From an uncultured Oscillospiraceae bacterium (GTDB lineage Bacteria; Bacillota; Clostridia; Oscillospirales; Oscillospiraceae): 14,665 bases of DNA. Under the pieces are notes generated by a model. The model had not been told where the DNA came from. It saw nothing but the letters and a program-made list of their open reading frames with translations, and did no database searches. Shown one piece after another: positions 1-6,446 of this stretch; position 1 is the first letter of the stretch, and the number at the start of each line of letters is the position of its first letter. Both the position numbers and the translations under genes were made by a program. The DNA lies in contig CAJFPI010000188.1 of the NCBI GenBank assembly GCA_904398675.1, forward strand, positions 1-14,665. Reading direction: 5' to 3'.

Positions 1-872
1 GGCCCCACGATCATGCGGGTCAGATGGGGGATCACCAGCCCCACCCAGCCGATGATGCCGCTGACGGATACCACAGCGGCGGAAATCAGCGTGGAGCAGA
101 GGATCACAACGATCCGGATGACTGTGATGTTTACTCCCATCGTCTTGGCCTCCTCGTCGGAGAAGGCCAGGAGATTCAGCTGCCACCGGTATAAGTAGAG
201 AGGGACCAGCGCGATGGCGATGGGGATGGCCAGTTTCAGCACATCCGAGTAGTTGACAGAGGCCAGGGAGCCCATCAGCCAGTAGGTAATCTCCGGCAGC
301 TTGGTATAGGGGTCCGCCACATACTTGATGAGCGAGATGCAGGCCTGGAACAGGGCGGAGACCACCATGCCGGCAAGGATCAGCGTCAGCAGGACATTGG
401 CCCGCTTTCCTACGATCACGCAGATCAGATAGGACACGCCTACGGCAAACAGCCCCACCACAAAGGAGACCAGTTGAATGCCCACCGCGTTGAAACCCCA
501 CAAAATGGCGCAGGCGGCGCCGAATCCCGCCCCCGCGGTAGCGCCCAGAATGTCAGGGGAGACCATGGGGTTTCGAAACACACCCTGATAGGCGCAGCCA
601 GCCACTGAAAGTCCCAGCCCCACTAAAAAGGCGCAAAGCACCCGGGGCAGTCGGATACTGAAAAACACCAGTTCCGCATTCGGATCAATGCCAGAGGCAG
701 CCCCTGTGATTTTGCTGATGATGATCTGAACAATGTCGTTCGGATAAACCGGATAGCGTCCCACAATAAAGGAGACCAGAATGGCCGCAATGGCGATGAT
801 GAGCAGAATCAGGACCCGGAGGCCCCCGTGTTCAGGCCGCCGGTCCAGGCGGTCAGCGTATGTTGGTTCCGT
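1..872 (-). CDS. FecCD-family ABC importer permease (partial, C-terminus off the left edge)
   Basis: Membrane subunit of a BtuCD/FecCD-type importer for metal chelates, corrinoids or, in MolBC-type members, molybdate/tungstate. The frame is open from position 872 to the window edge, about 290 residues of the usual 330-350. Hydrophobic segments run throughout, and family-typical stretches such as RLPRVLCAFLVG, GATAGAGFGAA and GWVGLVIPHLTRM are readable. The ATPase and binding protein would lie beyond the edge. The gene starts 16 bp after the upstream component-1-like gene, so it is the last visible gene of that operon. The start is odd: a strong GGAGG sits 7 nt before an ACG codon (870-872), an in-frame TAA lies just upstream, and the first in-frame ATG/GTG/TTG is a GTG at 762-764, which would remove most of the first membrane helix. 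I place the start at the ACG. Family is clear; substrate is not. Confidence 0.88.
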
Positions 873-888
873 GATAATCCCTCCTTAT

Positions 889-2088
889 TTATACCGCGCA
901 GCCCGTTTCTCCGGCGCATTTGTGCCCTGCTTGGGCGATCCGGGCCAGCAGGCCCTCCATTTCAGCAGAGGCAAAGCGCAGATAGTCGTGCCAGTAGAGC
1001 TTGCTGGATACCGCCACATGGGGGATGGAGAAGCAGTCCAGCCGTTCGCTGCCCGGGATTTCCTGCAGCAGGGGATCCCCCGCCAAAACCTGATAGCGCC
1101 CGCTCTGGATCAGTTCCACCAGGGCGGCCTCTGACGGCAGGTCCAGATCAAAGGGCTGCGCCAGATCCCTGTCCAGGCCGAAGAAGGTCCCCACTGTGAC
1201 GCCATGCAGGCCGTACTGGGCGGCAAGCCGCTCCCGGATGGTGTTGGCCAGGACCTGCTCCCCTACAATCAGGACGCCGCCCGGCTCCAGAGACGCCTCC
1301 CCCATTGGGATGCACACGCCGGTTTCACAGGCACGCTTGATGCGCTCCGCCAGCGCCGTGTGGTCTGTGCCGGCCGGGGTCCCCACCACATAGGGGATCC
1401 TCCACCGCTGCCACATCCTCCGGGCCAGCCCCATTCCGGACTGTGACACCACCAGGTTGACCTCCGCGTTGGCGGCATCCCGGATATCCTCCAGGGAGGC
1501 ACCCATCATAAAGCTGCAGCCTACGCGCCAGCCTGCAGTCTCCAGAAAGACACGCAGATCCGCCGCGTTTTCGTTGTCGGAGAAGTCCAGCGGCGTGAGC
1601 CCCAGGATATTCGCCGTGCCGGGGCGGCCGCCTGTCCTGGGCTGTGTAAACCGGCTTACCAGCGCCGCCGCTGTCAGGTCAATGCCCCTGTTGTAGTAGG
1701 AGAGACCGGTGGTGCTTAGGCCAAAGGAGGGGATCCCGACAGCGTCCTCCAGCTCCATGGCGATCCCCTGGAGATCCGCCCCAATCACGGTGGGGACCGG
1801 GCTGCCCAATATGGCAATAAACTGGGGGCGATCCATGGTTTGGAGGGCCTTTTGGATTTTTTCGATCAGCTTGTCGTCCGCCCCCAGCACGGCGTCCACC
1901 TCGCGGAGGCCGGAGCAGAAAATGGGGCGCTTGTGTCCAAACCACCGGGGCTCGTCAAAGCCCACATAGTTGCGGCTGCAGCAGGCGCCGTCGTGAATGA
2001 TGACCATCCCCTCCAGGTCAAAGAGGCTGGAGCAGGCCCCTGCGTAATCGCTGGAGAAGGGGGGAAGATAGAAACACAGCTGGCTCAT
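889..2088 (-). CDS. Nitrogenase component-1-like subunit (NifD-type fold), second subunit
   Basis: A 399-aa oxidoreductase/nitrogenase component 1 family protein, short compared with NifD/NifK (about 480-520). Family signatures are DYAGACSSLFDL (14-25), IIHDGACC (30-37), FCSGLREVDAVLGADDKL (57-74) and ILGSPVPTVIGADL (93-106). By hand alignment to NifD, only the second P-cluster cysteine is kept (C37, with C36 beside it). The first aligns with Ser13 and the third with Pro97. Extra cysteines are C5, C19, C58 and a C-terminal pair C391/C397. It starts with an ATGA overlap on the preceding subunit, behind a GAGGGG ribosome binding site, so the two are probably translationally coupled and form a heterodimer. 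The substrate is unknown. It is not a standard MoFe protein subunit, since no nifE/N/B is nearby and the ligands differ. It may carry a [4Fe-4S] cluster shared with its partner, as in DPOR-like enzymes (inference). Confidence 0.85.
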   Translation of the reverse strand: MSQLCFYLPPFSSDYAGACSSLFDLEGMVIIHDGACCSRNYVGFDEPRWFGHKRPIFCSGLREVDAVLGADDKLIEKIQKALQTMDRPQFIAILGSPVPTVIGADLQGIAMELEDAVGIPSFGLSTTGLSYYNRGIDLTAAALVSRFTQPRTGGRPGTANILGLTPLDFSDNENAADLRVFLETAGWRVGCSFMMGASLEDIRDAANAEVNLVVSQSGMGLARRMWQRWRIPYVVGTPAGTDHTALAERIKRACETGVCIPMGEASLEPGGVLIVGEQVLANTIRERLAAQYGLHGVTVGTFFGLDRDLAQPFDLDLPSEAALVELIQSGRYQVLAGDPLLQEIPGSERLDCFSIPHVAVSSKLYWHDYLRFASAEMEGLLARIAQAGHKCAGETGCAV

Positions 2089-3347
2089 TTCGCCATCCCC
2101 TCGCTTTCCCGCATGATTTTCCCAAAGTCCGCCTCACAGTCACAGGCGGCGATCATGCGCTCCATCAGCACATGAACCGCATGGAATCCGTAGAAGAAGA
2201 ACAGATCGGGGAAGTCCACCAGGTGCTTGGCGTTCAGAAGGTAAGCGGAGGAAAATCCGATGCAAAGGCAGCCGGCAAGCTCCTCCGAGCGGCGGTCCAG
2301 CTCCGCGCTGTTGGGCGGAAGGATCTCCACCTCCGGATGGTTCTCACGGAGCCAGTGGTAGTCTGTCAGGTCGCCGTCAAAGATCAGGTTTTCTGTCACC
2401 AGGCGGACGCAAAAGCCATACTCCAGCAGCGTCCTGGCCAGGCTGAGGGGGCGGAAATCCCCGGAGGAATCCACCACAATCGGCGTGTCGCCCAGGCGGG
2501 CCCGGGCCGCCGCAATCTCCCGCCGGGCGGTCTCCTGATAGGAAGACAGGTCGGGGAGCGCTTTCCCCGTCCGCTCCGCAATGGCCTGATAGGCGGCGGA
2601 GATCTTCTCGATCCTGTAGGTGCCGGGGGCGTACAGATAGGGCAGCCCCAGCCGCTGTTCCATCTCCTGGGCTGCCGCCAGCCCGATGGGGGTGGTGACC
2701 AGGTTCAGCCGGCTCCTTGACATGGCCAGGAAGTCGTCAAAGGTGGCGCAGTCGTCAATCTGCCGCACCTGCAGCCCCATTTCCCCGGCCAGGGAAAACA
2801 GCTCGGAATCCTTTACAATCGGCGGCATGTTGCCGATCAGATTGATGGCATCCTCCCGTACGGTGGAGGGGTCCAGCATGCTGAACATGCTGACCTGCAT
2901 ATTCACCGGGGGCGGCGGTGCGGTGTGCCGCCGGATGGGGTCCACCCGCCTGATGCAGAAGTGGGTCTCCGGGAAACTCTTCTGCAGCAGCATCAAAAGC
3001 GCCTCGTGGTCAGTTCCCAGCAGGTCGTCAATACAGGTGACAATCACGGAGATAGCCCGGGGGGCCGGTTTGACCGTGGCCAGGATTTGCGCCACAGCCT
3101 CCGGCACCAGGTCCTCGTAGCAGCCGGAGACAATGTCCGACTCGCTGATGTACAGATGCGCGCGCCGGTTGCGGCTGTTTCGCTGGTAAGAGCCGATGGC
3201 CATCCGCCGCCCGCAGGCGGAGGGGGCCACATGCAGATCAAAGGATTCCGGCAGTCCGTCCCGCTCAGTACCCTTGATGCGATGGGGCATGGGGGAGAAG
3301 AACTCCAGCTGATCCTCAAACAGACAGCAGCTTTTCGTCTTATTCAC
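2085..3347 (-). CDS. Nitrogenase component-1-like subunit, first subunit
   Basis: About 420 aa from a GTG start at 3345-3347, which has GGAGG 9 nt upstream. An ATG at 3371 is in frame but lacks a ribosome binding site and would lie further inside the Fe-protein gene. Three cysteines fall where component-1 proteins ligate their Fe-S cluster: C45 in APSACGRR, C76 in DIVSGCYEDL and C105 in VTCIDDLLGTD, the last resembling the TTC..E.IGDD motif of NifK. An N-terminal CC pair (7-8) precedes them. The central and C-terminal parts read as the usual Rossmann-like domains, and I find no obvious counterpart of the FeMo-co cysteine. Its gene overlaps the NifH-like gene by 8 bp and the next subunit by 4 bp. 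It probably pairs with the 889-2088 product and receives electrons from the Fe protein. Family is confident; the D/K assignment and substrate are not. Confidence 0.82.
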   Translation of the reverse strand: MNKTKSCCLFEDQLEFFSPMPHRIKGTERDGLPESFDLHVAPSACGRRMAIGSYQRNSRNRRAHLYISESDIVSGCYEDLVPEAVAQILATVKPAPRAISVIVTCIDDLLGTDHEALLMLLQKSFPETHFCIRRVDPIRRHTAPPPPVNMQVSMFSMLDPSTVREDAINLIGNMPPIVKDSELFSLAGEMGLQVRQIDDCATFDDFLAMSRSRLNLVTTPIGLAAAQEMEQRLGLPYLYAPGTYRIEKISAAYQAIAERTGKALPDLSSYQETARREIAAARARLGDTPIVVDSSGDFRPLSLARTLLEYGFCVRLVTENLIFDGDLTDYHWLRENHPEVEILPPNSAELDRRSEELAGCLCIGFSSAYLLNAKHLVDFPDLFFFYGFHAVHVLMERMIAACDCEADFGKIMRESEGMAK

Positions 3348-4092
3348 CGGCGCACTCCTCCAATACGGCATTTGCCAGGGCGGTGTAGTCCCGGGCCATA
3401 GAGCTGTCCGGAAAGGCCTCCACCACCGTTTTCCCCAGCTCCTCCGCCTGCTGCACCACAGAGGAACGGGGCAGGATCCCCACGATTTTTCCCCCGGTGT
3501 CCCGCGCCAGCTGGTCTACCAGCTCCTGCTCCCGCTCCACATTGCGGCAGTTTAAGATCAATCCGCCGTATTTGGCGTATCCCCGCTTGCCAAAGTTTTT
3601 CAGCGCTGTCACAATATTGTCCGCCGCATACAGGGCCATCATCTCCCCGGAGGTGACGATAAACACCCGGTCGGCGTATCCGCCCCGGATGGGCATGGCA
3701 AAGCCGCCGCAGACCACATCGCCCAGCACATCGTAAAGGACTACATCCGGCTGCACGGCCTCATAGGCCCCCAGCTCCTCCAGTTTTTCAAAGGCGGTGA
3801 TGATGCCGCGGCCGGCGCAGCCGATTCCGGGGGTGGGACCGCCGGCCTCCACGCAGCAGATGCCATTGTAGCCCTCAAACAGAATGTCTCCCAGCTCCAG
3901 CTGGGGATTATTCCGGATCTGATCCAATACCGTGGGGATTTTTCGCCCCATCAGCAGCCGTGTGGAGTCCGCCTTCGGATCACAGCCGATCTGCATCACC
4001 TTCAGCCCTCGGTCGCTGAGGGCGGCGGCCATGTTGGCTGTAGTGGTGGACTTCCCGATGCCGCCCTTCCCGTATATCGCAATCTTAATCAT
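3340..4092 (-). CDS. NifH-like Fe protein (nitrogenase-type ATP-dependent reductase)
   Basis: A 250-aa homodimeric ATPase of the NifH/BchL/CfbC family, which passes low-potential electrons to a component-1 partner using ATP. The P-loop GKGGIGKST spans 8-16. C92 in GIGCAGRGI and C128 in DVLGDVVCGGFAMPIR match the two cysteines per monomer that hold the inter-subunit [4Fe-4S] cluster, and the second motif is almost that of true NifH. R95 corresponds to the ADP-ribosylated arginine of NifH. It is about 20-40 residues shorter than nitrogenase NifH. The ATG at 4090-4092 overlaps the methyltransferase stop as ATGA, behind AGAGGAAAGG; upstream in-frame ATGs lack this support. No nitrogen-fixation genes are nearby, so it serves the adjacent nitrogenase-like subunits rather than a nitrogenase. 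Confidence 0.93.
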   Translation of the reverse strand: MIKIAIYGKGGIGKSTTTANMAAALSDRGLKVMQIGCDPKADSTRLLMGRKIPTVLDQIRNNPQLELGDILFEGYNGICCVEAGGPTPGIGCAGRGIITAFEKLEELGAYEAVQPDVVLYDVLGDVVCGGFAMPIRGGYADRVFIVTSGEMMALYAADNIVTALKNFGKRGYAKYGGLILNCRNVEREQELVDQLARDTGGKIVGILPRSSVVQQAEELGKTVVEAFPDSSMARDYTALANAVLEECAGE

Positions 4093-5021
4093 TTCGCCTT
4101 TCCTCTTCCTGTCTGGATCTCTTCGCATCTTTCCGTCCGGATCCGAACGTCCCATAACACAGCCCCGTACCAGTTGGAACAGCGGTCCTCATATACGCCG
4201 TCCTCCGACAGGTCCATCAAATGGCGGTAGCCCTTCTCCACCTGCCACTCCTCCAATTCTGTCCCCTTGCAGATCCGCTGCAGCTTTTCACGCACCATTT
4301 CCATAGTGACGGCCTGCCTGTCGGTATATGCGATAGGGTAGTAGTCCGTATATGGGAAATATCCCATCAGCCATACAAGATTCAGCAGAGTATAAAACAG
4401 CCTGCCGTCCCAAACCGGCCCAACCGTTTCTGCGCCGAGGGCTTTGCACAGTTCATCCTCCATTGTGCTCCGGGTCAAAATACAGCAGCTGTCACAGCAG
4501 AACCCCCGGCTCATCCGGATCATTTTCTCCAGGCTGGAAAAGGTACTCAAAGCCGGCGTCATGGAGGCAAAAACCAGGTCAAAGCTTTTCTCCCACCCCA
4601 TCTCTTCCAAAGAGACCGTTTCGAAGTCACAGGGAACGAAGGAGACATTTTCCAGGTCCTTTTTTTGACAGTATGCTGCGCCGAACTCCAGCATTTTTGA
4701 AGAGAGGTCCGTCCCCGTTACCCACCGGGCCGTTTTGGCAAATTCCGCCACAAAGCGCCCTGGGCCGCAGCCGATATCGATCACATCCTGGCTGCCGGTC
4801 AGGCAGCCCTTGCTGGTCAGGAAACGCACTGCCGTTTCTATCCGGGCGGCCGTTACCTGTTTCATGACGGTATCTTTCTCCATGCCGTGCTCCCATTCCG
4901 GGGCCTTGGCGTCCCAGCGCTGCCGGGTGTGGAGAACCTGGGGAGCACGCTTTTTCTCCCAGCTCTCCTTAAAATAAGAAAACAACGTTTCGATGAGAAA
5001 TCCTCCTTTCAATCCATACAT
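4089..5021 (-). CDS. Class I SAM-dependent methyltransferase, first gene of the nitrogenase-like operon
   Basis: About 310 aa from the ATG at 5019-5021. Motif I is VIDIGCGPGRF (80-90), the acidic residue of motif II is D105 in GTDLSSKML, and FDLVFASMTPALS (148-160) follows as the post-I/III region, so this is a Rossmann-fold methyltransferase. The substrate is unknown. A CC-X2-CC motif at 175-180 (CCDSCC) is unusual and could bind a metal or redox pair. The start is uncertain. The best ribosome binding site, AAAGGAGG, lies inside this frame, 7 nt before an ATC codon at 4992-4994, after which the protein reads ETLFSYFKESWEKK, which looks like a natural N-terminus (301 aa). The ATG at 5021 has only a weak AGGG. 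The stop overlaps the NifH-like start. The gene sits directly downstream of the leader terminator, so it should be controlled by the riboswitch. Confidence 0.85.
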   Translation of the reverse strand: MYGLKGGFLIETLFSYFKESWEKKRAPQVLHTRQRWDAKAPEWEHGMEKDTVMKQVTAARIETAVRFLTSKGCLTGSQDVIDIGCGPGRFVAEFAKTARWVTGTDLSSKMLEFGAAYCQKKDLENVSFVPCDFETVSLEEMGWEKSFDLVFASMTPALSTFSSLEKMIRMSRGFCCDSCCILTRSTMEDELCKALGAETVGPVWDGRLFYTLLNLVWLMGYFPYTDYYPIAYTDRQAVTMEMVREKLQRICKGTELEEWQVEKGYRHLMDLSEDGVYEDRCSNWYGAVLWDVRIRTERCEEIQTGRGKAK

Positions 5022-5025
5022 CCTG

Positions 5026-5052
5026 GCCCTGCAGAATGGAGGGGCGCAGGGC
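5026..5052 (-). other. Hairpin between leader terminator and first ribosome binding site
   Basis: The arms GCCCTGC and GCAGGGC (5046-5052 and 5026-5032) form a 7-bp stem with a 13-nt loop in the transcript. It lies just after the terminator U-tract and just before the ATG/AAAGGAGG translation start region. It could affect ribosome access or be incidental. Confidence 0.4.
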
Positions 5053-5054
5053 AG

Positions 5055-5088
5055 AAAAAGAGCATCCATGTCAAGGACATGGATGCTC
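5055..5088 (-). terminator. Intrinsic terminator in the leader (attenuator)
   Basis: A perfect 13-bp stem (5076-5088 with 5060-5072, 3-nt loop) is followed by five U at 5055-5059 in the minus-strand transcript. It lies after the riboswitch aptamer and before the methyltransferase gene, where an expression platform is expected. Premature termination here would switch the whole operon off. Confidence 0.85.
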
Positions 5089-5104
5089 CGCAGGGAAAAC
5101 GGTG

Positions 5105-5268
5105 CCGGCCTGCTGTCTGGCGGCAGATGCGTATATGCGTAAGAATCCATTTTCCTTTTCAATCACGGAAGGCCCCACCGTTTCCGTTGGAACCCAGTGA
5201 GCAGGCGGCAGGCCGCCCTGCCCAGGCCAGATGCCCATGGACGGATGTCTGTAGGGCGGGTGGCTCGG
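5105..5268 (-). ncRNA. Molybdenum-cofactor (Moco/Wco) family riboswitch aptamer
   Basis: The transcript core at 5163-5196 reads TGGGTTCCAAC, then ACGGTG, then CCGTGA. It follows the same order and spacing as the conserved core of the E. coli moaA Moco RNA as I recall it (TGGGTCAAC, ACGGTG, CCGTGA). Closing pairs CCGAGCC (5262-5268) and GGCCGG (5105-5110) fit a P1 stem with one bulged A. CACC near 5259-5262 can pair with GGTG near 5176-5179 as in the E. coli RNA. An extra arm closes with CCGCCCT/AGGGCGG (5253-5259 with 5213-5219). Cobalamin, FMN, THF, TPP and SAM motifs are absent. The alignment is by eye; whether the ligand is molybdenum or tungsten cofactor cannot be told. Controlled genes are the nitrogenase-like operon downstream. 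Confidence 0.72.
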
Positions 5269-5287
5269 AAAACGTTATTCTTAACTT

Positions 5288-5317
5288 AGGATAAAATGGA
5301 ATGTTTTTCCATGTCAA
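5288..5317 (-). promoter_or_regulatory. Sigma-A promoter of the riboswitch/nitrogenase-like operon with inverted repeat in the spacer
   Basis: TTGACA (5312-5317) is followed after 18 nt by TATCCT (5288-5293), or after 17 nt by TTATCC. The spacer holds the inverted repeat TGGAA-N5-TTCCA (5297-5311), a possible operator between the -35 and -10 boxes. The expected transcript starts about 10 nt before the riboswitch P1. Confidence 0.65.
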
Positions 5318-5429
5318 CACCTAATCGCAAACGCCAAAAATCATTTGTTATTGTCGAATAAAGAGACTTTGGCCATACAGCCGCAATCCAGGAGATGGAG
5401 CGGGGAATATGTCGTCAGAACAACGCCGG

Positions 5430-5458
5430 TTGCAAAACAGGCCGGAATATGTTATACT
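5430..5458 (+). promoter_or_regulatory. Sigma-A promoter of the DivIVA-domain gene
   Basis: TTGCAA (5430-5435), a 17-nt spacer and TATACT (5453-5458) lie 35 bp before the ATG at 5493. This also argues against the longer frame starting at 5409, which would begin upstream of the promoter. The stretch 5318-5429 between this and the divergent operon promoter shows nothing else I can name. Confidence 0.7.
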
Positions 5459-5492
5459 ACATCTACTTGTGACAGAAAGTAGGGGAAGTGCC

Positions 5493-6137
5493 ATGGAGAT
5501 GACTTTTCGTAACGCCGCCTTCGGCGGTTTTAACCGTCAGGATGTGATGGACTATATTGCCAATGCGGCTCGGGAGAGCGGAGAACGGATTGCAGCCCTG
5601 GAGCAGGAGCGTGACATGCTGCAGGAGAAGGCATCCCAGCGGGACCAGTTTGAGCAGGAGCTGCATGTGATCCGGGAACAGTGTGCAGCCCTGGAAACAT
5701 CTCTGGACACCGTTTCGGCAGAACGCGATGCACTGCAGGCGCAGGTGGAACAGCTCCAGGCGCAGGCCGGCAGCCTCCGGGAGATGGAGGCGCAGGCGAA
5801 AGAGTATGACAGCATGAAACAGCATATTGCCGGAATCGAGCTGGATGCACACAAGAGGGCCGATCAGATTCTTCAGGAGGCGCAGGCCCGGGCACAGGCG
5901 ATTGAGCGTGAGGCCGGGCAACACGCAGCAGATGTCCATAGCAAGATGGAGGAGGAGTTATCCACGCTCTCCCTGCGCTATCAGGAATTGCTGAACACCT
6001 TTGAGACAGTGAGCGCCCATGTGGCAGGAGAGCTTCGGAAGATGGATGTGGCTGTCGGGCAGCTGCCGCTTGCATTCAACCGGCTTTCCACCGCCCTGCG
6101 CGAGCTGCAGGATACAGCCGGAAAAAATCCGGACTGA
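5493..6137 (+). CDS. DivIVA-domain coiled-coil protein
   Basis: A 214-aa cytoplasmic protein. The N-terminus carries the DivIVA signature FRNAAFGGFNRQDVMDYI (5-22), the part that in DivIVA/GpsB/SepIVA proteins contacts negatively curved membrane or partners. Residues 30-125 are a Glu/Gln/Leu-rich coiled coil, and a second helical stretch (115-185) is followed by a Leu-rich tail. The ATG at 5493 has AGGGG 8 nt upstream and sits behind its own promoter. A strong hairpin follows at 6155-6193, so it is probably a single-gene unit. Its likely role is scaffolding at the division site or pole. Whether it acts in growth, division or sporulation cannot be told, although the next genes downstream are sporulation genes. 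Confidence 0.82.
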   Translation: MEMTFRNAAFGGFNRQDVMDYIANAARESGERIAALEQERDMLQEKASQRDQFEQELHVIREQCAALETSLDTVSAERDALQAQVEQLQAQAGSLREMEAQAKEYDSMKQHIAGIELDAHKRADQILQEAQARAQAIEREAGQHAADVHSKMEEELSTLSLRYQELLNTFETVSAHVAGELRKMDVAVGQLPLAFNRLSTALRELQDTAGKNPD

Positions 6138-6154
6138 GTTGATATCACCACATT

Positions 6155-6203
6155 CCAGGGGGGCATGCCGTATCAAACGGCATGCCCCCCTGGGGTTGTT
6201 TTC
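6155..6203 (+). terminator. Terminator after the DivIVA-domain gene
   Basis: A perfect 17-bp inverted repeat (6155-6171 with 6177-6193) with a 5-nt loop is followed by GGTTGTTTT. The T-tract is interrupted but the stem is very stable. Confidence 0.75.
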
Positions 6204-6216
6204 CGCAGCTCCGCAG

Positions 6217-6245
6217 TCACCAGACGGCAGGGAAGAGGATATACT
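6217..6245 (+). promoter_or_regulatory. Possible sigma-E-like promoter before the small-peptide/spoVM/sipL genes
   Basis: GATATACT (6238-6245) matches the sigma-E -10 consensus CATACACT at six of eight positions. The matching -35 region 14 nt upstream (TCACCAG) fits poorly. The site is supported mainly by the expectation that spoVM and sipL are mother-cell genes. Confidence 0.3.
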
Positions 6246-6280
6246 GGTAGTGAATCGATTGGAAAGGGGGCGTGCCGGGC

Positions 6281-6433
6281 ATGGGACACAACAGCTGCCG
6301 TTTTCTGGGGCTCTTTGCCCTGACACTGGGCCTGGGAATCCTGATTGCAGCGATTTTTCCGGTGGGTGCGCTGCTCTTTCTCATCTCATTCCTGCTCATC
6401 GCCTGTGGGTGGGCATGTATGCGTAGAAGATAA
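6281..6433 (+). CDS. 50-aa hydrophobic membrane peptide, unknown function
   Basis: An unrecognised small protein. A short N-terminus with Cys5 leads into one long, or two closely spaced, hydrophobic segments (8-45) broken at FPVG (26-29), ending in a basic tail MRRR. The topology fits a hairpin or single-span inner-membrane peptide. GGAAAGGGGG lies upstream; an in-frame GTG at 6272 would add three residues but crowds that site. The gene lies between a terminator and the spoVM homologue, whose ATG comes 13 bp after this stop, so the two are probably cotranscribed and this peptide may act in sporulation (inference). Confidence 0.6.
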   Translation: MGHNSCRFLGLFALTLGLGILIAAIFPVGALLFLISFLLIACGWACMRRR

Positions 6434-6446
6434 GGAGTGTGTGCGT

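Noticed and set aside
889..4092. True nitrogen-fixing nitrogenase (nifHDK)
   Set aside because: Subunits are too short, the P-cluster cysteines are incomplete in one subunit, no FeMo-co cysteine is evident, and nifB/E/N are not in the window.
5022..5162. Upstream extension of the methyltransferase frame to 5162
   Set aside because: That stretch is the leader terminator and aptamer end; coding there is accidental.
5105..5268. Cobalamin riboswitch, expected next to a BtuC-like permease
   Set aside because: No B12-box-like conserved end and no GCCACTG-centred core; the Moco-type core fits much better.
5409..5492. Longer start for the DivIVA-domain protein
   Set aside because: It would begin upstream of the TTGCAA/TATACT promoter; the ATG at 5493 has the ribosome site and the family N-terminus.
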